NCBI GenBank assembly: GCA_016188675.1
Contig: JACPHJ010000006.1
Span: 1-36,712 of the forward strand
From: Planctomycetota bacterium
Lineage (GTDB): Bacteria; Planctomycetota; Brocadiia; Brocadiales; Brocadiaceae
DNA: 36,712 nucleotides
Reading direction: 5' to 3'
The first letter of the stretch is position 1. The number at the start of each line of letters is the position of its first letter. Under the pieces are notes generated by a model. It was not told where the DNA came from. It saw only the letters and a list, made by a program, of their open reading frames with translations, and made no database searches. The position numbers were made by a program, and so were the translations under genes. Shown in pieces: positions 1 through 8,217 of the stretch.

Positions 1-1
1 A

Positions 2-85
2 CTAACGGACGTTCTGTATAACGCCTCGCTTTACAGGGACATCCTGGGCAACGTGCTGGGCGTCTTTGAGCCGCGCGTTATGTGA
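2..85 (+). pseudogene. 3' end of a PAS-array gene, cut by a one-base deletion
   Basis: The reading frame from the window edge encodes the C-terminal end of the same PAS repeat unit that follows, from LTDVLYNASLYRD to NVLGVF, and then stops at TGA 83-85. Compared with the next copy 351 bases downstream, one C is missing near position 68 and a G has become T near 79. The deletion shifts the frame away from the downstream PAS gene. The original protein was probably continuous across this point, so the array once had at least one more PAS domain. It may be a real pseudogenisation or an assembly error in near-identical repeats. The true start lies outside the window. Confidence 0.6.
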
Positions 86-2052
86 CGGCGCAGAAGCAGG
101 CATCCCAATATGCCCGCAGCCTGATCGAAGCCAGCCTCGATCCCCTGGTGACCATCAGCCCGGAGGGGAAGATCACCGATGTGAACGAGGCCACTATCAA
201 GGTAACGGGCGTCCCGCGGGAAAAGCTGATCGGCAGCGACTTTTCAAACTACTTCACCAAGCCGGAGAAGGCCCGCGAAGGTTACCAGCAGGTGTTTGCC
301 AAAGGATTCGTGGCGGATTACCCGCTGACGATCCGGCATAAAGACGGCGGACTAACGGACGTTCTGTATAACGCCTCGCTTTACAGGGACATCCTGGGCA
401 ACGTGCTGGGCGTCTTTGCAGCCGCGCGTGATGTGACGGCGCAGAAGCAGGCATCCCAATATGCCCGCAGCCTGATCGAAGCCAGTCTCGATCCGCTGGT
501 GACCATCAGTCCCGAAGGCAAGATCACCGATGTGAATGAGGCCACCATTAAGGTCACGGGTGTTCCCCGCGAGCAACTTATCGGCGCCGATTTCTCCAAT
601 TACTTCACCGAGCCGGACAAGGCGCGTGAAGGCTACCAGCAGGTGTTTGCCAAGGGATTCGTTACTGACTATCCGCTGACGATCCGGCACAAGGACGGAA
701 GCCTCACCGACGTGTTGTACAACGCCTCGGTCTATAAGGACGTGCGAGGCAACGTGTTGGGAGTATTTGCCGCCGCACGCGACGTGACAGAGTCCAAACG
801 CGTCATGCGCGAATTCGCCGAAACCAAGAACCTCCTTGACAATATTCTGCAGAGTTCTATCAAGTACTCCATTATCGGGAAGGACCTGGATCAGCGCATC
901 CTCTCATGGAACGAAGGTGCGTGCCGAAATTATGGATACACTGCGGATGAGATCCTCGGCAGGAATTCCGAGATACTGCACACACCGGAAGACGTGAAGT
1001 CAGGCAACGTCCGGAAGCTGCTTGAACTCGCCTACGAAAAGGGTCTGGCTGAGGGCGAATTCGAGCGCGTCCGCAAGGACGGCAGCCGCTTCTCCGCAAG
1101 CGTTGTGGTCACCCGCCGCAACGATGCCGCGGGAAATCCCATCGGTTATCTCCTTATGAGCAGCGATATCTCAGAGAAGAGGCGGGCAGAGGAGCAACTG
1201 CGCTCCGCCTCCCAATATGCCCGCAGCCTGATCGAAGCCAGTCTCGATCCGCTGGTGACCATCAGCCCCGAAGGCAAGATCACCGATGTGAATGAGGCCA
1301 CCATTAAAGTCACGGGCGTCCCCCGCGAGCAACTTATCGGCGCCGACTTCTCCAATTACTTCACCGAGCCGGACAAGGCCCGTGAGGGCTACCAGCAGGT
1401 GTTTGCAAAAGGATTCGTCACCGACTATCCGCTGACGATCCGGCGTAAGGATGGACGTCTCGCCGACGTGCTGTACAATGCCTCGGTGTATAAGGACACG
1501 GCCGGGAAAGTGCTGGGCGTCTTTGCATCCGCGCGTGATGTGACGGCGCAGAAGCAGGCATCCCAATATGCCCGCAGCCTGATCGAAGCCAGTCTCGATC
1601 CCCTGGTGACCATCAGTCCCGAAGGCAAGATCACCGATGTGAATGAGGCCACCATCAAGGTCACGGGTGTTCCCCGCGAGCAACTTATCGGCGCCGACTT
1701 TTCCAATTATTTCATCGAGCCGGACAAGGCCCGCGAGGGCTACCAGCAGGTGTTTGCCAAAGGATTCGTCACCGACTATCCGCTGACGATCCGGCATAAG
1801 GATGGCCGTCTCATTGACGTGCTGTACAACGCCTCGGTGTACAAGGACACGGCCGGGAGAGTGCTGGGTGTCTTTGCGGCGGCGCGGGATATTACCGCCC
1901 AGAAGCGCGCGGAGTCCCTGGTTGCCGAACAACGTACAAGGGAGCTTGAGCGACTGGCGGAGCTTGAGCGATTCCAGAAGCTCACTGTGGGACGTGAACT
2001 GAAAATGATCGAACTCAAAAAAGAAATAGAGGAATTGAAGACCAGGCATTAA
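82..2052 (+). CDS. Multi-PAS sensor protein with near-identical tandem PAS domains
   Basis: A 656-residue open frame, probably the downstream part of a longer gene. The GTG at 82 is only the first possible start after the frameshift and has no convincing ribosome site. Residues 7-123 and 124-240 are two copies of a 117-residue PAS unit beginning ASQYARSLIEASLDPLVTIS. A different PAS domain follows at about 247-375. Two more copies of the unit are at 376-492 and 493-609. The C-terminus (about 610-656) is a charged coiled coil (RELERLAELERFQKLTVGRE), the usual connector to a kinase module. There is no catalytic domain. The histidine kinase starting 20 bases downstream is the likely output partner, or the two were once one polypeptide. 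The PAS ligand is unknown. Base composition is visibly richer in G and C than most of the window. Confidence 0.75.
   Translation: MTAQKQASQYARSLIEASLDPLVTISPEGKITDVNEATIKVTGVPREKLIGSDFSNYFTKPEKAREGYQQVFAKGFVADYPLTIRHKDGGLTDVLYNASLYRDILGNVLGVFAAARDVTAQKQASQYARSLIEASLDPLVTISPEGKITDVNEATIKVTGVPREQLIGADFSNYFTEPDKAREGYQQVFAKGFVTDYPLTIRHKDGSLTDVLYNASVYKDVRGNVLGVFAAARDVTESKRVMREFAETKNLLDNILQSSIKYSIIGKDLDQRILSWNEGACRNYGYTADEILGRNSEILHTPEDVKSGNVRKLLELAYEKGLAEGEFERVRKDGSRFSASVVVTRRNDAAGNPIGYLLMSSDISEKRRAEEQLRSASQYARSLIEASLDPLVTISPEGKITDVNEATIKVTGVPREQLIGADFSNYFTEPDKAREGYQQVFAKGFVTDYPLTIRRKDGRLADVLYNASVYKDTAGKVLGVFASARDVTAQKQASQYARSLIEASLDPLVTISPEGKITDVNEATIKVTGVPREQLIGADFSNYFIEPDKAREGYQQVFAKGFVTDYPLTIRHKDGRLIDVLYNASVYKDTAGRVLGVFAAARDITAQKRAESLVAEQRTRELERLAELERFQKLTVGRELKMIELKKEIEELKTRH
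100..1908 (+). repeat. Tandem 351-bp PAS-encoding repeats
   Basis: Four copies begin at 100, 451, 1207 and 1558, each exactly 351 bases (117 codons) long. They form two pairs separated by an unrelated PAS-coding segment, and a fifth partial copy occupies 1-99. Long stretches are identical at the nucleotide level, including third codon positions. That implies recent duplication or gene conversion rather than conservation under protein-level selection alone. Confidence 0.9.
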
Positions 2053-2072
2053 TCCGATGAAAGGGGCACACG

Positions 2073-3152
2073 ATGAATGCAACTCCCTCCGTACTTCCTA
2101 ACAAAAGCTCCGGGGAGCGTTACCAGAATTCCGACGACGTGCAGCGCGCTATCCTCAATATCCTTGAAGATTTTACCGAAGAGAAGGCGCGGCTGGCAGA
2201 CACGCAGCGAGCCGTCCTCAACATCCTCGACGACTCTGCCGGCGAGAAGGCCATGCTTGAAGAGACACAGAAGGCGATACTCAACGTTCTTGACGATTCC
2301 GCCGAGGAGAAGGCGCGGCTGGCTGACACGCAGCGAGCCGTCCTCAACATCCTCGATGACGTCGATATCGAGAAGAATAAGGTCGAGCAGATTAATATCA
2401 ATCTCCGGAACGAAATTGCCGAGCGCAAACGAATCGAAGAGGACTTGAAACAGGCAAAGGCCGCTACCGAAGCTGTCAACAAGGAACTCGAGGCGTTCAG
2501 TTACTCGGTTTCGCACGACTTGCGCGCTCCGTTGCGCGCCATAGACGGCTTCAGTCAGGCCTTGCTGGAAGACTACGCTGGCCAGTTCGAAGAACAGGGC
2601 CGCGACTATTTGCAGCGCGTGCGGGCCGCTACCCAGCGCATGGCGCAATTGATTGACGACATGCTAAAGCTTTCACGCATTACACGCGCCGAGGTGGGCC
2701 GGGAAGATGTAGACCTCTCCGCCCTTGCACAGGAAATCGTATCCGACCTGAACCGGGCGCAGCCGGACAGGAAGGTGGAGTTTGTCATTGCCTCCGGGCT
2801 GCGGGCGCACGGCGACTCGCGGCTGCTGCGGATAGCGCTTGAGAACCTGCTCAGCAACGCATTTAAGTTCACCGGCACCCGCCCAAAGGCGCGCATCGAA
2901 TTCGGGTTGATGGAAAAAGACGGAAAACCGGTATATTTCGTGCGGGATGACGGAGTGGGCTTCAACATGGCATACGCCGACAAGTTATTCGGCGCATTTC
3001 AGCGGCTGCACGATACGCGGGAATTTCCAGGCACCGGCATTGGACTGGCCATTGTGCAGCGTGTGATTTATAAGCACGGCGGGAAGGTGTGGGCGGAAGG
3101 GGAAGTGGAAAAAGGGTCGGCATTCTTTTTTACCGTAGGCAGTATGAAGTAG
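2073..3152 (+). CDS. Cytoplasmic histidine kinase with a 21-residue repeat stalk
   Basis: A 359-residue sensor kinase starting at ATG 2073, with AAAGGGG about 10 bases upstream. Residues 24-107 are four copies of a 21-residue unit (QRAVLNILDDSAEEKARLADT-like), equal to three heptads, so a continuous signalling helix is likely. The HisKA domain carries the H-box SVSHDLRAPLRAID with phospho-acceptor His148. The ATPase domain has the N-box LENLLSNAFKF (Asn262), DDGVGF and GTGIGLA. No membrane segment or sensor domain is present. It probably receives its input from the PAS-array protein encoded just upstream and may phosphorylate the receiver proteins encoded downstream. Partner specificity is inferred from proximity only. 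Confidence 0.9.
   Translation: MNATPSVLPNKSSGERYQNSDDVQRAILNILEDFTEEKARLADTQRAVLNILDDSAGEKAMLEETQKAILNVLDDSAEEKARLADTQRAVLNILDDVDIEKNKVEQININLRNEIAERKRIEEDLKQAKAATEAVNKELEAFSYSVSHDLRAPLRAIDGFSQALLEDYAGQFEEQGRDYLQRVRAATQRMAQLIDDMLKLSRITRAEVGREDVDLSALAQEIVSDLNRAQPDRKVEFVIASGLRAHGDSRLLRIALENLLSNAFKFTGTRPKARIEFGLMEKDGKPVYFVRDDGVGFNMAYADKLFGAFQRLHDTREFPGTGIGLAIVQRVIYKHGGKVWAEGEVEKGSAFFFTVGSMK
2142..2393 (+). repeat. 63-bp tandem repeats coding the kinase stalk
   Basis: Four consecutive 63-base units encode 21 residues each. Units 2 and 4 share long identical nucleotide runs such as ACGCAGCGAGCCGTCCTCAA. Because the unit is exactly three heptads, gain or loss of a copy would lengthen or shorten the coiled coil without changing its register. 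Confidence 0.85.
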
Positions 3153-3206
3153 TACGAAAATAAGAGAAATACTCACACGAAGCCACAAAGAACTATTATG
3201 AAAGAA

Positions 3207-3243
3207 AATATCGAATATTGAACAATGAATAATGAATGTCGAA
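3207..3243 (+). repeat. 37-bp dispersed intergenic repeat, copy 1
   Basis: Non-coding element in the 267-bp gap between the kinase and the response regulator. It is nearly identical (about 34 of 37 bases) to the reverse complement of 5989-6025 and related to 5816-5852. The core reads AATATCGAATATTGAACAAT. It looks like a dispersed genomic repeat with no coding function. Confidence 0.7.
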
Positions 3244-3281
3244 GGGCAGAAAACTTCGTAAATGAGTTGGCGTTGAATGCC

Positions 3282-3370
3282 TGTCATTCCGAACGAAGTG
3301 AGGAATCTTAAGATTTCTCCTTTAGGTCGAAACATGGATTTCTCAGTCGCTCCTCTCCTTCGAAATGACA
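3282..3370. repeat. Imperfect inverted-repeat element (REP/MITE-like)
   Basis: An 89-bp non-coding unit begins TGTCATTCCGAACGAAG and ends CTTCGAAATGACA, so its ends are inverted complements. The interior contains AGATTTCTCCTTTAGGTCG. Elements of this general shape are scattered in intergenic space of many bacterial genomes. No target-site duplication is evident here. Confidence 0.6.
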
Positions 3371-3419
3371 ACTTTCTTTTGTCGTTAACGATAACAACAT
3401 TATTTAAATGGGAGACAAC

Positions 3420-3857
3420 ATGGCAGACAAAACGATTTTACTGGTGGAAGATAACCCTGACGACGTGGAATTGACCCTGAGGGCGTTAAAGAAAAACAAT
3501 ATCACCAACAAGATTACGGTGGTGCGGGATGGGGCAGAAGCGGTGGACTATCTCTTTGGGAAGGGTAAATACGCAGACCGGGACACGACCATTGCGCCTG
3601 CGGTGATCCTCCTGGATTTAAAACTCCCTAACATGGACGGTATGGAGGTGCTTAAATGTATCCGTTCAGATGAGCGGACAAAACTCCTTCCTGTGGTCAT
3701 CCTCACATCCTCGAAAGAGGAACAGGACCTGATTAAAGGGTATAAGCTCGGCGCCAACAGCTATATCCGGAAGCCGGTTGATTTTAACCAGTTCAGCGAG
3801 GCGGTGCAACATCTCGGACTTTACTGGCTGATCCTGAATGAGCCGCCGCCGACATAA
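3420..3857 (+). CDS. Single-domain response regulator (Rcp1-like receiver)
   Basis: A 145-residue stand-alone receiver domain. The acidic pair is in LLVEDNPDD, the predicted phospho-acceptor is Asp66 in VILLDLKLPNMDG, and the conserved Thr and Lys appear in VVILTSS and YIRKPVD. Start ATG 3420 is preferred over the in-frame ATG 3408 because GGGAGA lies at the right distance upstream of it. No output domain is present. This type usually acts as a phosphorelay shuttle or protein-interaction switch, often beside a phytochrome- or PAS-linked kinase. It is followed after 12 bases by a REC-HD-GYP gene, so co-transcription with c-di-GMP turnover is likely. Confidence 0.9.
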   Translation: MADKTILLVEDNPDDVELTLRALKKNNITNKITVVRDGAEAVDYLFGKGKYADRDTTIAPAVILLDLKLPNMDGMEVLKCIRSDERTKLLPVVILTSSKEEQDLIKGYKLGANSYIRKPVDFNQFSEAVQHLGLYWLILNEPPPT

Positions 3858-3869
3858 AAGGAGAATGAA

Positions 3870-5639
3870 ATGGCTGGTACTTTGCGTGTGCTGATTGTTG
3901 AGGATTCGGAAGACGATGCGCTTTTAATGGTGCGCAAACTGCAGCACGAAGGCTATACGGTAGTCTTCGTGCGCGTCGAGACGGCACAGGCCATGACCGA
4001 TGCGCTCGAAAGAGAGAAATGGGACGTCATCCTTTCTGATTACACCCTGCCGCACTTCAGCGGGACCGCAGCACTGTCGCTCCTGAAGGAAAAAGGGCTT
4101 GACATACCGTTTATTATTGTGACAGGTACGGTGAGCGACGTAAAGGCCGTCTCCGCCATGAAGGCAGGCGCCCATGATTACATCATGAAAAACAATCTGG
4201 CGCGACTGCCTGCCGCCATTGAGCGGGAATTACGCGAGGCAGTAGTGCGGCAGGAGAAGAAGCTGGCGGATGATGCGCTTCGGGAGAGCGAGGAAAAACT
4301 CCGCATTATTACGGCATCTGCCGGGGATGCCGTAATGATGATAGATGACGATGGATTAATTACCTTCTGGAATAAGGCTGCTGAAAAGATGTTTGGGTAC
4401 ACGTATAATGAGGCAACAGGGAAAGAGATACATAAACTCATTGTCCCTGAAAAGCACCACCAGGATTTTGTAACAGGCTTTAAGACATTCAAAGAAACAG
4501 GACAAGGCCGTGTCATAGGCAAGACCCTGGAACTTGAGGGCAGGAGGAAAGATGGAACTATGTTTTCTGCAGAACATACGATTTCTGCGGTGAATATCAA
4601 AGGCAAATGGCATGCGATTGGGGTGGCAAGGGACATCACGGAACGTAAAAAAGCAGAGGAGATGCAGCGCAAACAAGGTGAAGAGTTACAGACAATCATT
4701 GAATCTTCTCCGGCAATGATTTTTTACAAAGACGCTGAGAATAGATTTATCCACATCAATCATGCACTTGCCGAAGCTGTGGGATTGCCAAAGGAGGCAT
4801 TAGAGGGGAAATCGTGCTTTGATGTTTTTCCCCTTCATGCTGAGCGTTACTGGAAAGACGACAAGGAAGTGATTGCGTCAGGCCAGCCGAAGACAGGCAT
4901 AATCGAGCAAATGGCAGCCAAGAAGGGAACGAGATGGGTTCAAACGGATAAGGTGCCCTATAGAGATGAAAAGGGAAACATCATCGGCATCATTGGTTTT
5001 GCTGTTGACATTACAAGTCGCAAACAGGCGGAGGAGGGTCTTCTCCGGAGTTACGAAAAATTACGAAAGACATTAGAGCAGACCGCATTTGCCCTGTCGT
5101 CCACCGTTGAAAAGAGGGATCCATACATCGCGGGGCATCAACGCCGGGTGACCGCGATTGCATGCGCCATTGCTGTAGAGATGGGGTTTTCGGAGAATCA
5201 GATCGAGGGTATTCGTATTGCCGGACTTCTCCACGACATCGGGAAGATAGCCATATCCTCCGATATCCTCAGCAAGCCCGGCAAAATAAGCGCAATTGAA
5301 CTCGAACTGATTAAAACCCACGTCCAGGTTAGCTATGAAATATTGAAAGACATCGAATTCCCCTGGCCAATTGCCCAGATGGTATTTCAACACCACGAAA
5401 GGGTGAACGGCTCCGGGTATCCTCAGGGACTATCCCATGATAAGATTCTCCCGGAAGCAAGGATATTATGTGTAGCGGATGTAGTTGAGGCAATGGTATC
5501 CCACCGGCCCTATCGTGCGGCGCTGGGGATTGATGCGGCCCTGGAAGAAATTTCGCAGAAAAGGGGAGTCCTTTATGACGCCGGTGTTGTTGATACCTGT
5601 ACCAAGCTATTCAGAGAGAAGGGATTTAAGTTTGAGTAG
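3870..5639 (+). CDS. REC-PAS-PAS-HD-GYP protein, predicted c-di-GMP phosphodiesterase
   Basis: 589 residues, starting at ATG 3870 behind AAAAGGAGA. The N-terminal receiver (about 1-125) has its phospho-acceptor at Asp57 (ILSDYTLPHFSG). PAS domains follow at about 145-265 and 270-392. The C-terminal HD-GYP domain (about 405-589) has GHQRR (His423), LLHDIGK (His455-Asp456) and HHERVNGSGYP (His508-His509). Those are the metal ligands and GYP signature of enzymes that hydrolyse cyclic di-GMP. The protein is soluble, with no membrane segment. It is a paralogue of the next gene: the receivers and linkers are very similar even at DNA level. Phosphorylation by the upstream kinase is plausible but inferred. 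Confidence 0.88.
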   Translation: MAGTLRVLIVEDSEDDALLMVRKLQHEGYTVVFVRVETAQAMTDALEREKWDVILSDYTLPHFSGTAALSLLKEKGLDIPFIIVTGTVSDVKAVSAMKAGAHDYIMKNNLARLPAAIERELREAVVRQEKKLADDALRESEEKLRIITASAGDAVMMIDDDGLITFWNKAAEKMFGYTYNEATGKEIHKLIVPEKHHQDFVTGFKTFKETGQGRVIGKTLELEGRRKDGTMFSAEHTISAVNIKGKWHAIGVARDITERKKAEEMQRKQGEELQTIIESSPAMIFYKDAENRFIHINHALAEAVGLPKEALEGKSCFDVFPLHAERYWKDDKEVIASGQPKTGIIEQMAAKKGTRWVQTDKVPYRDEKGNIIGIIGFAVDITSRKQAEEGLLRSYEKLRKTLEQTAFALSSTVEKRDPYIAGHQRRVTAIACAIAVEMGFSENQIEGIRIAGLLHDIGKIAISSDILSKPGKISAIELELIKTHVQVSYEILKDIEFPWPIAQMVFQHHERVNGSGYPQGLSHDKILPEARILCVADVVEAMVSHRPYRAALGIDAALEEISQKRGVLYDAGVVDTCTKLFREKGFKFE

Positions 5640-5732
5640 TTTGGATTTCGAGGAGTTTTACGTATCTAGGCGCAACGCACATGAATTTCAAACTTTCACC
5701 TCCCCCTGTCCCCCGCTGACGGGAGTGAAGGG

Positions 5733-6066
5733 CATAAGCGCTAACTTGTTTTACGTATTTTCAGTCGCCTTGTGCCCGGTCTGTGGAGCTTGGGAACGAG
5801 AGAAACCGTGTAATGAATAATGAATATCGAACAAGGAATTTCGAATGATGAAGTTTTCAGAGACACCCTACATCAACCACAAATGAACACACAGTAACGC
5901 TCATGATTTTCTTTAGGTTAAATTTGTGAGCGTTCATTGGTATTCATGAACAATTACGGGGAATTTTCGGTCAAAAGTTCCCTTATCCTTCGACATTCGT
6001 TATTCCTTGTTCGATATTCGATATTAGACTCCTCAAAAAAAACACCAAAACAAGTTAGCGCTTATG
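5733..6066. repeat. Nested inverted-repeat element
   Basis: The outer arms are a perfect 20-bp inverted pair at 5733-5752 (CATAAGCGCTAACTTGTTTT) and 6047-6066. Inside them, a 37-bp imperfect inverted pair lies at 5816-5852 and 5989-6025, the latter matching the dispersed copy at 3207-3243. At the centre is an 8-bp stem (AACGCTCA/TGAGCGTT). The whole 334-bp unit could fold as a long cruciform. It contains no transposase gene. It may be a non-autonomous element or an accretion of several repeats. Confidence 0.65.
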
Positions 6067-6130
6067 GGGGTGAAGGGGGTGGAGTTTTGTTGCAAAAGCG
6101 TGTAACTGCAAACAAAGTTGCGGGGAATGA

Positions 6131-6210
6131 CAACCCCCTGAATCCCCCTTTTCTAAGCTTGCTAGGGGGGAGTTAAAGTCCCCTCTTGGGAGGGGATTGA
6201 GGGGTGGGTA
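6131..6210. repeat. C-rich/G-rich dispersed repeat
   Basis: The segment begins CAACCCCCTGAATCCCCCTT, passes through GCTAGGGGGGAG, and continues with CCCTCTTGGGAGGGGATTGA. It is a low-complexity intergenic repeat type common in several bacterial phyla. It can form G/C-rich hairpins and might act as a weak terminator or attenuator upstream of the 6249 gene. Confidence 0.5.
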
Positions 6211-6248
6211 AAAAACTTGTCCTTGTGTAAACAGAAAGGAAGAATTAA

Positions 6249-8129
6249 ATGGCGGGTCATTTGCGTGTGTTGATTGTTGAGGATTCGGAATACGATACGC
6301 TTTTAATGGTGCGCAAGCTTCAGCACGAAGGCTACGAGGTTGTCTTCGAGCGCGTCGAGACAGCAAAAGCCATGTCCGATGCGCTCGATAACCGGCAATG
6401 GGATATTGTCCTTGCCGACTATACCATGCCGCACTTTAGCGGAACCGCCGCACTGGCGCTCCTGAAAGAAAAAGGAGTTGACATCCCATTTATCATTGTG
6501 ACGGGTACGATGAGCGACGTACTGGCCGTTACCGCCATGAAGGCAGGCGCCCATGACTACATCATGAAAGATAATATGGTGCGACTGCCGGCCGCTGTTG
6601 TGCGGGAATTACGCGAGGCAGAAGTGCGCCGGGAGAAGAAGCTGGCGGATAATGCGCTTCGGGAGAAGGAGGAGTGGGTAAGGGCTATTTCAGAATCCGC
6701 CAACGACGCAATCATTTGTATCGATGATACCGGCATCGTTATTTTTTGGAACAAGAAAGCGGAGGAAACATTTGGATATTCAACCTATGAGGCCATCGAC
6801 AAGCCCGTATGTAATTTGATTATTCCCGAACGATATAGGAAACAACATACCGAGGGATTAAAAGCCTTTTCAAAGACAGGAACAGGCCCGGTTGTCGGCA
6901 AACCCATTGAACTTTCATCCTTGCGTAAAGACGGCACAGAGTTTCCCATTGAACTCTCTGTATCAGGAATGAAAATCAAAGAAAAGTGGCATGCCATAGG
7001 CATCATCAGGGACATCACCAAACGGAAAAGGTCAGAAGAAAGAATTTCCATACAACTGCAGCAACTGAACACCCTCCGGGAGATTGACAAGGTTATTACC
7101 TCCACCTTAGACATGAGCGTAAGTCTCGATATGTTTTTAGAAAAGGCGCTCGCACAACTCCGGATAGACGCTGCCGATGTGCTTCTATTTGATCAACAGA
7201 CGCAGGAACTCGAATACATCGCAGCGCGCGGTTTTCGTAAATTTATCCATCGGCACCGACACATGCGCCTTGGCGAGGGCGTTGTTGGCCGTATCGCTGC
7301 CGAACGCCGCATCAGATGCATCCAGAATCTGAGCGAGGTAAAAGACGAATGGATTCACAAGGAACTTATAACGGATGAATTGTTCACCGCATACTGCGGT
7401 CTCCCGCTGGTTGCCAAGGGGCAGTTGAAGGGTGTATTCGAGATATTTCATCATGCGCCATTCAGTGGGGATCCGGAGTGGATGAATTTCGTGGAAACGA
7501 TCGCAGGGCAGGCAGCCGTTGCAATAGACAATATCACCCTTTTTGAAGACTTGCAGCGTTCCAATACTGAAATTATCCAGGCGTACGACGATACGATCGA
7601 AGGCTGGTCACGCGCCCTCGATATGCGGGATAAAGAGACCGAAGGACACTGCCGCCGTGTAACTGAGATGACATTAACGATAGCAAGGGCCATGAACATC
7701 CCGAAAGAGCATCACATTCATATTCGCAGAGGCGCACTCCTCCATGATATCGGCAAGGTGGGCATCCCCGATAGTATATTGCAGAAACCGGGACCTCTCA
7801 CAGAAGAGGAATGGGTAATTATGCGCAAACACCCCATCTATGCCTATGAATTGCTCTCTCCCGTTGCCTATCTACGTCCGGCAATGGACATACCATACTG
7901 CCACCACGAAAAGTGGGATGGCACCGGCTATCCGCGCGGTTTAAAAGGTGAGGAGATACCCATTGCGGCGCGTGTCTTTGCCGTTATAGACGTGTGGGAA
8001 GCCCTGCGTTCTGTCCGCGTATATAAACCCGCCTGGCCTGAAGAAAAGGTGCGCGAGCATATCCGCTCCCTTGCAGGCACCCACTTTGACCCAAAGGTGG
8101 TGGAGGTATTTTTGGGAATGAAGCAGTAA
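6249..8129 (+). CDS. REC-PAS-GAF-HD-GYP protein, predicted c-di-GMP phosphodiesterase
   Basis: 626 residues from ATG 6249, behind AAAGGAAG. The receiver (1-125; Asp57 in VLADYTMPHFSG) is closely similar to that of the upstream HD-GYP protein. A PAS domain follows at about 145-265, then a GAF domain at about 275-435 (VLLFDQQTQELEYIAARGF, LGEGVVG). The HD-GYP domain (about 440-626) has GHCRR, LLHDIGKVGIPDSIL (His499) and HHEKWDGTGYPRGL (His552-His553). The full set of HD-GYP ligands is present, so catalytic activity is expected. It differs from its neighbour by having GAF in place of the second PAS, which fits duplication followed by swapping of the sensory module. Confidence 0.88.
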   Translation: MAGHLRVLIVEDSEYDTLLMVRKLQHEGYEVVFERVETAKAMSDALDNRQWDIVLADYTMPHFSGTAALALLKEKGVDIPFIIVTGTMSDVLAVTAMKAGAHDYIMKDNMVRLPAAVVRELREAEVRREKKLADNALREKEEWVRAISESANDAIICIDDTGIVIFWNKKAEETFGYSTYEAIDKPVCNLIIPERYRKQHTEGLKAFSKTGTGPVVGKPIELSSLRKDGTEFPIELSVSGMKIKEKWHAIGIIRDITKRKRSEERISIQLQQLNTLREIDKVITSTLDMSVSLDMFLEKALAQLRIDAADVLLFDQQTQELEYIAARGFRKFIHRHRHMRLGEGVVGRIAAERRIRCIQNLSEVKDEWIHKELITDELFTAYCGLPLVAKGQLKGVFEIFHHAPFSGDPEWMNFVETIAGQAAVAIDNITLFEDLQRSNTEIIQAYDDTIEGWSRALDMRDKETEGHCRRVTEMTLTIARAMNIPKEHHIHIRRGALLHDIGKVGIPDSILQKPGPLTEEEWVIMRKHPIYAYELLSPVAYLRPAMDIPYCHHEKWDGTGYPRGLKGEEIPIAARVFAVIDVWEALRSVRVYKPAWPEEKVREHIRSLAGTHFDPKVVEVFLGMKQ

Positions 8130-8217
8130 CAGTGTGGATTACCGGTTAAAAGATACGGTATTTGCTTAAACGGTAAGAAATGACTGACCGCTATTAATAA
8201 TGAGAGGACTTTTTAGT

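Larger units (their letters stand above)
5640..6248. other. 609-bp intergenic region made mostly of dispersed repeats
   Basis: No credible gene lies here; the short open frames of 79-111 codons have no homologous look or ribosome sites. The space contains a nested inverted-repeat structure at 5733-6066 and a C-rich/G-rich repeat at 6131-6210, followed by the ribosome site of the next HD-GYP gene. The region probably carries whatever promoter serves that gene, but no clear -35/-10 pair could be picked out. Confidence 0.7.

Noticed and set aside
1171..2082. 303-codon open frame on the minus strand
   Set aside because: It is the antisense of the PAS repeats, repeats with the same 351-bp period, and exists because the GC-rich plus-strand gene has few stop codons in the complementary frame.
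100..2393. CRISPR array
   Set aside because: The repeats are 351 and 63 bp long, contiguous, without spacers and in frame with PAS and coiled-coil coding. No cas genes are present.
2049..2648. 199-codon open frame on the minus strand
   Set aside because: It is antisense to the kinase repeat stalk; the apparent internal repeats only mirror the 63-bp coding repeats.
5640..6248. Small genes of 79-111 codons in the repeat-rich gap
   Set aside because: They are composed of dispersed repeats, lack ribosome sites and show no protein-like pattern.
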